Source: CAZICM01 sp964537685 (GTDB lineage Bacteria; Myxococcota_A; Polyangia; Polyangiales; Polyangiaceae). Taken from it: a stretch of 64,000 nt of DNA. The position numbers were made by a program, and so were the translations under genes. This document shows positions 18,133-26,559 of the stretch, piece by piece. The stretch is taken from the NCBI GenBank assembly GCA_964537685.1, contig CAZICM010000040.1:20663-84662 (forward strand). Reading direction: 5' to 3'. Position 1 is the stretch's first letter. The number at the start of each line of letters is the position of its first letter. The notes beneath the pieces are model-generated. The model saw only the letters and a list, made by a program, of their open reading frames with translations, did no database searches and was not told the DNA's origin.

Positions 18133-18958
18133 TCAGCTTCTCGACTTCGGCATTCTGGCCAGGATCGAAACCCACGACGACATCGCGGATTACGCCTTTT
18201 TTATCGACAATAAACATCGTCGGGAGCGCCCGCACCGAATACGCCGTCTGCATGTGTTCATTCGTATCCGAGCCAATCGCATAGCGCATTCCAAAGGCTT
18301 GCGAAGCCTTGGCCGCCACATCCACTGAATCATTGGTGATACCGATCACCGCGAGGCCCTGCGCCCCATAGGTTTTCTGCATTCGCGTGAGTTCAGGCGC
18401 GATCATTTTGCAGGGCCCGCAAAAACTCGCCCAGAAATCTAAAACAATGACCTTGCCCCGAAGCTTGCCAATATTCGCGGGGATCGATCCCGAAACCGTC
18501 GTCATCTCTTTCCAGCCGGGCGCAAATGTGCCCACTTTGTCGAGCTTTAGGATTTGATCGGCGCCCGGATGCGGAGCCAGCACAACGCTCACGTCTTTTT
18601 CAACTCCGCTGTGCCGGACTTTTAATTTTATCGAATTATTTGGGCCAACGATAGCCACTTTGGCCACCAATTGCTTGGTTTCATCCAAAGGCTCGCCGTC
18701 CACGGAAACAAGCATATCGCCGTCGGCAATTCCCGCTTTGCCCGCAGGCGAATTGGTGATCACATGTTTGGCGACAACGCCGCCCGCCGGCCCCTTTTCC
18801 AATTCGATGCCTAGCCAAGCTCTTCGCGAGGGCGCCTCGGCCGCGGCATCTCGAAGCGGAAATGCGGCCGATGTACCGAAGACGGCCGCACACGCCATGA
18901 GCAAAATGCCAAAACGTCGACGGCCGCGCTGAAAAGAAGTATCGAATGAACGAGGCAT
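18071..18958 (-). CDS. PDZ-domain / TlpA-like thioredoxin fusion, exported
   Basis: About 295 residues from the ATG at 18958. A basic N-region (RGRRRFG) and hydrophobic stretch ILLMACAAVFGTSAAFPL form a signal peptide or anchor. Residues about 45-125 are a PDZ domain (AWLGIELEKG, SPAGKAGIADGDMLVSVDG). The rest is a TlpA/ResA-like thioredoxin fold with FWASFCGPCKMIAPE, the redox pair being C180 and C183, and the cis-Pro loop ALPTMFIVD. Such periplasmic proteins reduce disulfides, for example in apocytochromes c. The divergent neighbour is a cytochrome with a CxxCH haem site, which fits that role. Fusion of PDZ to TlpA is unusual. A longer upstream frame is possible but would overlap the divergent gene. 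Confidence 0.87.
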   Translation of the reverse strand: MPRSFDTSFQRGRRRFGILLMACAAVFGTSAAFPLRDAAAEAPSRRAWLGIELEKGPAGGVVAKHVITNSPAGKAGIADGDMLVSVDGEPLDETKQLVAKVAIVGPNNSIKLKVRHSGVEKDVSVVLAPHPGADQILKLDKVGTFAPGWKEMTTVSGSIPANIGKLRGKVIVLDFWASFCGPCKMIAPELTRMQKTYGAQGLAVIGITNDSVDVAAKASQAFGMRYAIGSDTNEHMQTAYSVRALPTMFIVDKKGVIRDVVVGFDPGQNAEVEKLIKTLLAEPAPADAPSAPQTE

Positions 18959-19001
18959 GCGCTGTTTAAAATACCAGGTTTGGGTCGATATCGGCGAGCT
19001 C

Positions 19002-19610
19002 ATGCGGGGGGCCGTCGTTTTTGCCATGGCGCTTTGGACGAGCGGTCTTTCGATATCGTGCACGCCTTCTTCAACAAATCATATTGCCGGGTCCGCTGCG
19101 TCCCAAGCACCGGGTGAGATTCCAGACTGCCAGCATATCGGTGCGGCCCCCTGCCCCGCGCCATCAGAAACGGCTTCAAAGGCTCCGGTCACTCAAAATT
19201 CGTCTGGCCAATATGCGCAAAACGCTCGCTGGGCATACGCCGATCGCTGGGCTTCACTTCAAAAAGCCGTGGAACGAAGGCGTTCTCAGCATCTTCAGGA
19301 GGCGGTGGATGCCGAAGTCTATGTGAATGAGCAGGCTGCCGCTTATCGGACGCTGGGCCCTGTTCAACGTCTGGGTCCTGGGGCGCTTATCGTGGAAGCC
19401 TTGTTTGAGCCGGGCGCCGAAAAACCTATGCTGCTTTTTGTGATGGAAAAGCAAAAACCAGGGACGTTTTCGGCTGAGGGCGACTTTTCATTTCTGATTG
19501 TGTCGCCGGAAGGTGCGATCAAGGAGCAGGGAGCTATGACGCTTTGCGTTCGTTGTCATGCCGAAGCGCCTTATATGTTCCTGTTTGGTCCGCCTAAGGG
19601 AGCGCTATGA
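19002..19610 (+). CDS. Cytochrome P460-like haem lipoprotein
   Basis: 202 residues from the ATG at 19002. The first 20 residues are a lipoprotein signal peptide ending GLSISC. A Ser/Pro/Ala/Thr-rich linker follows, then a domain of about 110 residues with a P460-like pattern: YRTLGPVQRLGPGALIVEA, then KPMLLFVMEKQKPG, then EGDFSFLIVSPEG, and finally the c-haem motif CVRCH (C182-H186) followed by AEAPYMFLFG. In the family the haem is covalently bound and the conserved strand Lys can cross-link to it. Function here (electron transfer or small-molecule oxidation) is inferred. It lies divergent from the thioredoxin-fold gene. The domain assignment rests on pattern only. Confidence 0.7.
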   Translation: MRGAVVFAMALWTSGLSISCTPSSTNHIAGSAASQAPGEIPDCQHIGAAPCPAPSETASKAPVTQNSSGQYAQNARWAYADRWASLQKAVERRRSQHLQEAVDAEVYVNEQAAAYRTLGPVQRLGPGALIVEALFEPGAEKPMLLFVMEKQKPGTFSAEGDFSFLIVSPEGAIKEQGAMTLCVRCHAEAPYMFLFGPPKGAL

Positions 19611-20023
19611 AAATATTGCGTACCGCGGGGGGTGATCACGACATGAATGTCCCGGGGCGCGGCTTCAAGCAGCGGCGAACATGTCTTAAAACCAAGCCAA
19701 ATCCCTAAATATTCCACGGCAGCCGCCCGGTTCCCAAAAAAGCCTCGCCCGTCCCGCCCTTGGCACGGAGAATGCTCAATCCCAAAACGTCGCAACGCCG
19801 AGGGCTGCGGCGATGCCTTGGGGCTTGGCTTAACACTTGCTTGAACAGTATTCGCTTAGCTTGAATCAACTTAGCTTCTTCGTTTTTCTTACTTAACTTT
19901 CGTCATTCAGAATATGCGCGCGGCATGCCATTCAGGCTGTCCGCGCGCATATGCTTTTGTGCCTTCGATTTTTTCTCATCCAATTTGCTATTCAGGCGCG
20001 GTGGCTCTGGTAGGCTGCGCGCC
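19611..20023. other. 413-bp gene-poor interval
   Basis: No convincing gene. A 74-codon frame on the minus strand (19571-19795) overlaps the cytochrome gene end and has no recognisable family. The right part holds the hairpin at 19912-19952 and the AT-rich stretch before it (19840-19911, rich in CTTAG and CTTAAC), which may contain the promoter of the downstream KAS III-like gene. Confidence 0.5.
19912..19952. repeat. Strong inverted repeat upstream of the KAS III-like gene
   Basis: Arms ATATGCGCGCGG (19912-19923) and CCGCGCGCATAT (19941-19952) match over 12 of 12 bp. Inside, GCC and GGC (19927-19929, 19935-19937) can also pair around the loop ATTCA. On the + strand the right arm is followed by GCTTTTG, a weak T-run. 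It could be an attenuator or terminator, or a protein-binding site. The gene start is about 70 bp downstream. Confidence 0.55.
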
Positions 20024-21025
20024 ATGAACCGACGCCCCGCCACTCCCATGTCGCGCATCCTTGGCACAGGACGCTGCGTTCCTTCGACTGTGGTTTCCAA
20101 CGCCGAGCTTTCTCCAAAGCTGTCGATTAACGATACCTGGATACGCAAGCACACGGGTATCGAGCGGCGTCATATCGCGAATGCGCGCGAGTCTACGAGT
20201 GATCTGGCGGCGATCGCGGGTCGGGCCGCTCTCGAATCGGCTAAGCTGACTCCGGCCGATCTCGATATGATTATTCTGGCGACGGTGAGCGGTGATTCGC
20301 CTATGCCGGCGACGGCTGCGATTGTTCAGCAGAAGCTGGGTGCCGATTTGATTCCTTCTTTTGATATTTCGGCGTCTTTCGCTGGGTTTTTATATGCGCT
20401 GGCGGTGGCCGATCAGTTTATCGCGGCGGGTACGCATCAGACGGTTTTAGTGGTTGGTGCGGATATGCTGTCAAGGCATGTGAATCCCGAGGATCGGGCG
20501 ACGGCTCCGCTGTTTGGGGATGGGGCGGGGGCGGTGGTGTTGGGGCAGGCTCAGGGGGATGGGCGAGGTATTTTGGCGTGTAATATTCATGCGGATGGTT
20601 CGATGGCGGATATGCTTTCAATTCCGGGCGGTGGTTCGGCGGAGCCGCATAGCAAGGAGTCGCTCGAGAAGAAGCATCAGTTTATTCATTTGGATGGGCA
20701 TGCGCTGTTTCAGGAGTCGGTGAAGCATTTGTCGTCATATTCGCTTCAGGCTTTGAAGTCGGCGGGGTTAACAAGTGCTGAGTTGGATTGGGTTGTGCCT
20801 CAGCAGGCGAATAAAAATATCGTCGATAAAATTGCTCACCGTTTTGGTTTTCCGCGTTCAAAGTTTATAGAGAATATCGCTGAGTATGGTAATACTTCGG
20901 CGGCGTCGATTCCGATTACTTTGGATGAGGCTTTGCGGGATAGGCGTATTAAGCCTGGGCAAAATGTGCTTTTATGCGCTTTGGGCGCGGGTCTGACGTG
21001 GGGCGCCTCTATCATCCGCATGTAG
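20024..21025 (+). CDS. KAS III (FabH)-like protein lacking catalytic Cys and His
   Basis: 333 residues with the complete 3-oxoacyl-ACP synthase III fold: GRCVPSTVVSN, HTGIERRHIA, PLFGDGAGAVVL, YGNTSAASIPITLDEA and TWGASIIR. In FabH the nucleophile lies in DxxAACaGF and the catalytic His in PHQAN. Here the first reads DISASFAGF, so Cys is replaced by Phe (codon TTC at 20378-20380), and the second reads PQQAN (codon CAG at 20801-20803). Asn of the GNTSA loop is kept. Canonical condensation is therefore unlikely; an acyltransferase-type, decarboxylating, regulatory or inactive role is possible. ATG 20024 has GGTAGG nine bases upstream; an internal ATG at 20048 is an alternative. A 126-bp palindromic element begins in its stop codon. 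Confidence 0.88.
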   Translation: MNRRPATPMSRILGTGRCVPSTVVSNAELSPKLSINDTWIRKHTGIERRHIANARESTSDLAAIAGRAALESAKLTPADLDMIILATVSGDSPMPATAAIVQQKLGADLIPSFDISASFAGFLYALAVADQFIAAGTHQTVLVVGADMLSRHVNPEDRATAPLFGDGAGAVVLGQAQGDGRGILACNIHADGSMADMLSIPGGGSAEPHSKESLEKKHQFIHLDGHALFQESVKHLSSYSLQALKSAGLTSAELDWVVPQQANKNIVDKIAHRFGFPRSKFIENIAEYGNTSAASIPITLDEALRDRRIKPGQNVLLCALGAGLTWGASIIRM

Positions 21026-21149
21026 AACCCATATCGGCAAGCTGCTGCGCGCCTATTGGCTTCGGTCAGGCTCAGTCACCGTACAATGTACGGTTCCTTC
21101 GCCTTCCCTAGCCAATAGGCTGCTCGCGACGCTTGACGATATGGGTTCT
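21024..21149. repeat. 126-bp palindromic element, copy 1
   Basis: One long imperfect hairpin. The outer 19-bp arms (21024-21042 and 21131-21149) match at 18 of 19 positions. Second arms GCCTATTGGCT (21051-21061) and AGCCAATAGGC (21110-21120) are perfect. The centre is CCGTACA-A-TGTACGG (21079-21093). The core CTTCGGTCA, GTCACCGTACAATGTACGG and TTCCCTAGC is shared with the copy at 42628-42753, in the same register, but the outer arms are unrelated in sequence. The left edge lies inside the TAG stop codon of the KAS III-like gene. Confidence 0.85.
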
Positions 21150-21301
21150 GGCGCTGGTGCTTTCCAAGGGCTAGGACCAGGGGTTCAAGCGTTTGTGTTT
21201 TCAAAATGGTGGGGTGGGGATGGGGCGGCCATAAGAGGCTTAAGTCGAACAGGATTTTTTCCTTCCCTTCTCCGCTCCGCTTTGGTATTCAGCTTTTTGT
21301 T

Positions 21302-21715
21302 ATGAAGACCGCTACCGATTATCTTTGGTTTGATACCAAAAAACGCCGCGAGCTGATCAATATCACCGATAAGGTCGAGGCGTTCGTTCAGAAGAGTGGT
21401 GTCGCCGATGGAATGGTGCTGGTTAGCGCTATGCACATTACGGCGGGTGTCTTTGTGAATGATCATGAGTCGGGTCTGTGGGAGGATATTTGGGAGTGGC
21501 TTCAAAAATTAGCTCCTGAAGGGCCAGATTATAAGCATCACCGAACCGGCGAGGATAATGGAGATGCTCATTTAAAATCGATTCTAGTGCATCATGAGGT
21601 GATTGTTCCGATTACAGGGGGTAAGCTGGATTTGGGGCCTTGGCAGCAAATTTTCTATGCCGAATTCGATGGGCAGCGCAGGAAAAGGCTTGTGTTGAAG
21701 GCAATGGGGATATGA
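21302..21715 (+). CDS. YjbQ family protein (UPF0047)
   Basis: A 137-residue protein matching the compact YjbQ/UPF0047 family along its entire length. Visible motifs are LINITDKVEAFV, VLVSAMHITAGVFVNDHE, EDIWEWLQKLAP, then the HRTGEDNGDAHLKSILVHHEVIVPI block with the conserved His residues, and LDLGPWQQIFYAEFDG. Members can have thiamine-phosphate synthase side activity, but the physiological role is unclear. The ATG at 21302 is chosen by homology; the frame upstream to 21206 is non-conserved. Its stop overlaps the next start (ATGA at 21712-21715). Confidence 0.93.
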   Translation: MKTATDYLWFDTKKRRELINITDKVEAFVQKSGVADGMVLVSAMHITAGVFVNDHESGLWEDIWEWLQKLAPEGPDYKHHRTGEDNGDAHLKSILVHHEVIVPITGGKLDLGPWQQIFYAEFDGQRRKRLVLKAMGI

Positions 21716-22731
21716 TGCGATTATACGCTTGGTTTGCGTTGGGCTCTCTTGGCTTGGGGGCGTTTGCTGCTTGTTCAGCGCCTTTATCTAAGGTAGATGC
21801 CCCCGCATCTAGTGCTCCAGTGAAAGCTTCGGTTGCCCCTGGGTCAACCATGTCGGCCCAGGCAAGCGCGTCTGTTCCGGAGGCCAGCGCGAGCGCGCCG
21901 AGCGAAGCGGTATCAGCACCACCACCACCTCCTCCTCCAGAATCCACAGGGCCTTCTCTGCCCGAGGGTTTTGTGTATGTTCCAGATCCTTTGGATGACC
22001 GGTGGAAAGCGAGTGTGGCCTGTGGGGATTTTATTATCCAAAATGTGAAGCCCGCCGATATGGTGGCTCGTTATGAGCCTTTTGTGGTTGTCACCGATAA
22101 GGCGGGGAAAAAGGTGTATGAGGCGCATGGGCGGGAGTATAAAATTGAAAATACATCCTTGAAGCAGTCGCTGGTGGTGGAGATTTGCGGCGATTTGACG
22201 GGGGATGCCGTACCCGAGCTTGTGATGACCGAGCGTACGATGGGAGCGCATTGTTGTTATACGCATTATGTCGTGTCGCTGACGAGTCCGCCCAAGCGGA
22301 TGTTGATGTGGGAGAAAGGTGATAGCGGTGATGGGATTTCGCCGGTCAAGATTAGGAAGGGGAAGAGTTTTCAGTTGTTGAGTATGGATCGGATCTTTCC
22401 GCCGTTTCGGGGTGATGTGGGGGAGCCGGCGGTGCCCTATGCCGGTGTTCCGGGGTATCCCATTGTGTTTGAGCTGGTGGGGAGTGAGTATAAAGCGAGG
22501 ACGTTTTTGTTTGCGGATTGGCTGAGAGCCGAGCGGGAGCAAGAATTGGCCGCTTGTAAAGCCAAGCCGGATTGTGAGCGAAGCGATTTGTATGATTGGG
22601 GGATTGCGCTGATCATTGGGGATTGGGATCAGCGGAAGGCGTCAATTGTTCCAGATGCCGAGCAGAGAAAGGCTTTTGAGAAGCGGAGTGTTGAAATGAA
22701 GGCGTTGCTCAGGAAGCGTTTGGGGCCATAA
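21712..22731 (+). CDS. Lipoprotein, unknown function
   Basis: 340 residues from the ATG at 21712, overlapping the YjbQ stop. A signal peptide ends with the lipobox GAFAACS (Cys about 20). A Ala/Ser/Val/Pro-rich linker with a run of eight prolines near residue 70 follows. The globular part includes GDFIIQNVKPADMVARYEPF and VVEICGDLTGDAVPELVMTE (an FG-GAP-like acidic turn, D-T-G-D-x-x-P-E-L), then TMGAHCCYTHYVV. A VCBS/FG-GAP-like single repeat is possible. No catalytic motif was found. Translational coupling to YjbQ may only reflect compact gene order. Confidence 0.78.
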   Translation: MMRLYAWFALGSLGLGAFAACSAPLSKVDAPASSAPVKASVAPGSTMSAQASASVPEASASAPSEAVSAPPPPPPPESTGPSLPEGFVYVPDPLDDRWKASVACGDFIIQNVKPADMVARYEPFVVVTDKAGKKVYEAHGREYKIENTSLKQSLVVEICGDLTGDAVPELVMTERTMGAHCCYTHYVVSLTSPPKRMLMWEKGDSGDGISPVKIRKGKSFQLLSMDRIFPPFRGDVGEPAVPYAGVPGYPIVFELVGSEYKARTFLFADWLRAEREQELAACKAKPDCERSDLYDWGIALIIGDWDQRKASIVPDAEQRKAFEKRSVEMKALLRKRLGP

Positions 22732-22746
22732 GATTGCCAGCGTTGT

Positions 22747-25700
22747 TTAGTGGCCTTCTTTGAGACAGCCTGAAAGCTCGGCTAAGAGTTTATCGGTGAT
22801 CTCTAATCCGCTGCCAAATACTTCGCTGTCTTTGGCCTTTCTGGTGAGCCTCATATCTGGGGATAGTTTAAAGGGCGAATGTTTTACTTGGACCAGCTTT
22901 AATATTTTATGGGGGTCCAGCGGTGTGTCGTCGCGCAAATGCAAGGTTACGCTTTTGGCGGTCGCTTCGCAGCCGAGTACGCATAGCTTTCGAAGTTCGG
23001 TTTTTAGGCGCATTAAGTGTATAAAGCGGCGGGCTTCGACGGGAGGCGGGCCAAAGCGGTCTTCCATTTCTATGGCGAGATCGGCCACGTCATCTTGACC
23101 GGAGGCGCCCGCAAGCCGTTTATAGAGAGATAAGCGGACGCCGATATCGCTGATATAGGTTTCCGGTAAGAGGGCTTCCATATCGAAGGATAGCTCGGGA
23201 TCGACATCGTGAACAATGGGATCTCCGCGGAGTTCGTGTACGGCTTCGTCAAGCATTTGGCAGAAGAGTTCAAAGCCTACGGAGGCGACGCTGCCGCTTT
23301 GTTCGGCGCCTAATAGATCGCCGGCGCCGCGAAGCTCTAGATCGAGCGATGCAATTTGAAATCCCGAGCCTAAGTCGGTATGGCGCTCTAGGGCTTCAAT
23401 CCGGGAGCGGGCTTCGTCCGTCATGGCGTTGGCGGGCGGGACAATTAAATAACAGTAGGCGCGTTCTTTGGATCGGCCTACGCGGCCGCGGAGCTGATAA
23501 AGCTGGGATAGTCCAAACATATCGGCGCGATCGATAAGCATGGTGTTGGCTCTGGGGATATCGAGGCCGCTTTCGATGATAGCTGTGGAGCATAGGATGT
23601 CATAGCGGCCTTCCACAAAGTCGAGCATGCTCTGTTCAAGCGCGGTTTCGCTCATTTGGCCGTGGGCGACGCAAATGCGGGCCTGGGGGACGATTTCGGC
23701 GAGGCGCGCGGCCCGTTCATAGAGGCCGTCGACGCGGTTATAGACATAGAATACTTGGCCGCCCCTATCGAGCTCCCGGGTGATGGCTCCTCTCAATACG
23801 TTGTCATCGTGGCGGGTAACGATGGTTTGGATGGCTCGGCGATCGACGGGAGGTGTTGAGATCAGGGACATGTCGCGTAGTCCGCTGATGGCCATTTGAA
23901 GGGTGCGGGGGATGGGTGTGGCCGATAGGGTGAGAACGTCGACGTTGTTTTTTAAGGCTTTGATGCGCTCTTTGTGGGTTACGCCAAAGCGCTGTTCTTC
24001 GTCGACAATCAATAAGCCGAGTTTTTTAAAATGAATGTCTTTGGATAAAAGCCGGTGCGTTCCGATTACGATATCGATGGAGCCGTCTTTTAGGCCGCGG
24101 GTGACTTCGTCTTGTTCGGGTTTGGTCTGGAAGCGGGACATGGCGCGGATGATTAAGGGGTAGTTCGCCATGCGCTGCTGGAAATTTAGATAGTGTTGCT
24201 GGGCCAATACGGTTGTGGGGCAGAGGACAACGACTTGGCGGCCGGCGGTGGCGGTGCGAAAGGCGGCGCGGATGGCAACTTCGGTTTTGCCAAAGCCGAC
24301 ATCGCCGCAGACGAGGCGATCCATGGGTTTGGGGATTTCCAGATCGCTGTTGACGTCGGCGATGGCGCGGGCTTGGTCGGGTGTTTCATCAAAGGGGAAT
24401 GTGGCTTCGAAGGCGCGGTATTCATCGTCCGCGGGAGCAAGCGCTTCGGCAGCGGCTGCTTTGCGCTCGGCATAGAGTCGGAGCAGCTCGTCGGCCATTT
24501 TGCGCAATTGTTTGGATACGCGGGCCTTGGTTTTTTCAAAGGTTTGGCCGCCTAGGCGATCGAGTTTGGGAGGGCCTTCGCCGCCTTGAAATTTTTGGAT
24601 TTGGTTGAGGCGGTAGACGGGGAGGTAGAGCTTGTCGCCGCCTGCATATTCGACGGCGATAAGGTCGATGGTGGTGTTGCCGACTTGTTTGTGAACGAGG
24701 CCGATGTAGCGGCCGATGCCGTGTTCGATGTGAACGACATAGTCGCCGGCCTGAAGGCTTTTTAGATCTTCGAGGAAGGCTTTGGCGGTGGTTTTGATGC
24801 CGGCTTTTTGAGCCGCGCGGCGGTGAACGCGGGCGCCGAAGATTTCTTCTTCGGTGACAAGCACGAGGCGTTCGGCTGGAGCAATGACACCGCGGGCGAG
24901 ATGGCCGATGACGACGTAGGCGGTGGAGCCGTCGCGGGCACTTTGGACGTGTGTGCCCGAATCGAGAAGCGCGGGATCGGGAGCGCCGAGGCGAGCGCGC
25001 ACGGGAAGATTGCGGTGCCGGAGCAGTGTGACCAAACGCTCGGCTTGGGTTTGGGCGCGGGCGGCGATGATTACGCGCAGGCCATTTTGCTGCCAGGCGA
25101 TCATTCGCTGAATCAGGGGTTCGAGGGCGCCCGCTTTGCCGCTTCCGCTGCGCGCGAGTTTGATGGCGCGCTCTAGGTCGGATTGATCGCGCATGGCGAG
25201 GCTTAGCGTGTCTTCGGGAGCGCTTTCAAAACGCTCAAGCAATGCGAGTTCGGCCGTGCCGCCGGAGACAGCGGTGCGATGGAGGGCAATGGTTGTATGC
25301 GCGCTGAGGTAGGCCGAAAGGCCGGCTTCGCTTTCGTAAAATTCGCGGAGGGCAAAGTGCGGTTCGCGCTGTTTTTGGGCTTCGTCGGCGGAAGCCCGGC
25401 CTAGTTCATCGCGGAGCGAGCGGGTGATGGATGCGGGATCTTCCATCACAAAAATGGCTTCTTCGGGCAAATACGAGGCGAGCGTCGCCAGCGAAACATA
25501 GGCAGGCAAGAAGCCTTCTGCGCCGAAGAAGGAGCGGCCCATCATGACATCTTCAACGAGGGCGCGAGCCTTGGAAGACGGGTAGTCGACGGCATCGCAG
25601 GCGGCGCGGATCCGGGCTTTGGCGCGCTCTAGATTTTCATCCGATAAAATCGCTTCGCGGGCGGGCGACAGCCACGCTTCGCGGACTTCGTTCAGGGTGC

Positions 25701-26508
25701 GCTGTGTGTCGGGTTCGAAGGTTTTGATCGACATCACGAGATCGCCGTAGAACTCGATGCGCACGGGCATATCGGATGTGGGAGACCAGACGTCGATCAG
25801 GCTGCCGCGCACGGCAAAACAGCCGGGATCTTCGACGAGAGGGCTTCTCACATAGCCGGCTGAAAAGAGGCGCGCGCACAGTGCATCGCGATCGATTTCT
25901 TGTTCGGCAACGATGAGCTCGGACTGTTCGATGACTTCTTCTTTGGGAACGACTTTGCGCGAGAGGGCGGCGATGGGGCAGACGAGCACGCTCCAGGGAA
26001 GCTCCATCGCGAGATGGAAGAGCGTGGCGAGGCGGGCTTGGGCGGCCCGGCGATCGGGGTTGAGATCGGCGTAGGGGCTGGCTTCGTTGGGAATGAACAG
26101 CAGCACTTGGCCGAGTGTGCCTGCACCTTCGGATTCAAGGTCATCGGCGTCGCGCGTGCTGAGCGTGAAGGAGAGATCGGCGGCCAAGGCGCGGGCGCTG
26201 TCGACATCGGCGGTGAGTGCGATGATTTTCCGGCGGGCTGATGTGGACAGGCGATCGAGGCCGCGGATGACAAGCGATGTGGCAGCGCCTACGGCACCCG
26301 TGGCGTGAATGAGCTGGCCCGGCTTGGAGTGAGCGAGAAGAGCAAGCTCGCGGATGGTGATGACGCGGCGATCGGAAGGCAGCTCGAGAGCGGCGAGGAT
26401 CTGAGGATCGACGGGATACGGCTCATCGGATTCGGATGGAAGGGCTGAGCTGAAATCGATATCGCCGGCAAGCTCGCCTAGGCTTGCGGTTAAGGGGGTC
26501 GCTTTCAC
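22747..26508 (-). CDS. mfd: Transcription-repair coupling factor Mfd
   Basis: 1253 residues, typical Mfd length. It releases RNA polymerase stalled at DNA damage and recruits the UvrA/B excision machinery. In order: the UvrB-like N-terminal module (SGAVGAATSLVIRGL, LFIPNEASPYADL), the RNA-polymerase-interacting CarD-like domain (GDYVVHIEHGIGRYIGL near residue 590), helicase motifs including Walker A GDVGFGKTEVA near 735 and DEEQRFGV near 834, SATPIPRTL, GQVFYVYNR, IIESGLDIPRANT and QLRGRVGRSKERAYCYL, and the C-terminal TRCF domain (LSLYKRLA). It is a single gene on the minus strand, convergent with the lipoprotein upstream in the window; no uvr genes are present nearby. Confidence 0.97.
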   Translation of the reverse strand: MKATPLTASLGELAGDIDFSSALPSESDEPYPVDPQILAALELPSDRRVITIRELALLAHSKPGQLIHATGAVGAATSLVIRGLDRLSTSARRKIIALTADVDSARALAADLSFTLSTRDADDLESEGAGTLGQVLLFIPNEASPYADLNPDRRAAQARLATLFHLAMELPWSVLVCPIAALSRKVVPKEEVIEQSELIVAEQEIDRDALCARLFSAGYVRSPLVEDPGCFAVRGSLIDVWSPTSDMPVRIEFYGDLVMSIKTFEPDTQRTLNEVREAWLSPAREAILSDENLERAKARIRAACDAVDYPSSKARALVEDVMMGRSFFGAEGFLPAYVSLATLASYLPEEAIFVMEDPASITRSLRDELGRASADEAQKQREPHFALREFYESEAGLSAYLSAHTTIALHRTAVSGGTAELALLERFESAPEDTLSLAMRDQSDLERAIKLARSGSGKAGALEPLIQRMIAWQQNGLRVIIAARAQTQAERLVTLLRHRNLPVRARLGAPDPALLDSGTHVQSARDGSTAYVVIGHLARGVIAPAERLVLVTEEEIFGARVHRRAAQKAGIKTTAKAFLEDLKSLQAGDYVVHIEHGIGRYIGLVHKQVGNTTIDLIAVEYAGGDKLYLPVYRLNQIQKFQGGEGPPKLDRLGGQTFEKTKARVSKQLRKMADELLRLYAERKAAAAEALAPADDEYRAFEATFPFDETPDQARAIADVNSDLEIPKPMDRLVCGDVGFGKTEVAIRAAFRTATAGRQVVVLCPTTVLAQQHYLNFQQRMANYPLIIRAMSRFQTKPEQDEVTRGLKDGSIDIVIGTHRLLSKDIHFKKLGLLIVDEEQRFGVTHKERIKALKNNVDVLTLSATPIPRTLQMAISGLRDMSLISTPPVDRRAIQTIVTRHDDNVLRGAITRELDRGGQVFYVYNRVDGLYERAARLAEIVPQARICVAHGQMSETALEQSMLDFVEGRYDILCSTAIIESGLDIPRANTMLIDRADMFGLSQLYQLRGRVGRSKERAYCYLIVPPANAMTDEARSRIEALERHTDLGSGFQIASLDLELRGAGDLLGAEQSGSVASVGFELFCQMLDEAVHELRGDPIVHDVDPELSFDMEALLPETYISDIGVRLSLYKRLAGASGQDDVADLAIEMEDRFGPPPVEARRFIHLMRLKTELRKLCVLGCEATAKSVTLHLRDDTPLDPHKILKLVQVKHSPFKLSPDMRLTRKAKDSEVFGSGLEITDKLLAELSGCLKEGH

Positions 26509-26559
26509 GGCTGTTCACTCAGGGGCGGCGGGAGAAGCTGCAACTGCGGTTCGCTTGAT

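Noticed and set aside
19571..19795. 74-codon frame on the minus strand after the cytochrome gene
   Set aside because: It overlaps the end of the cytochrome gene, has no recognisable motif or ribosome-binding site that I could support; coding status is undecided.
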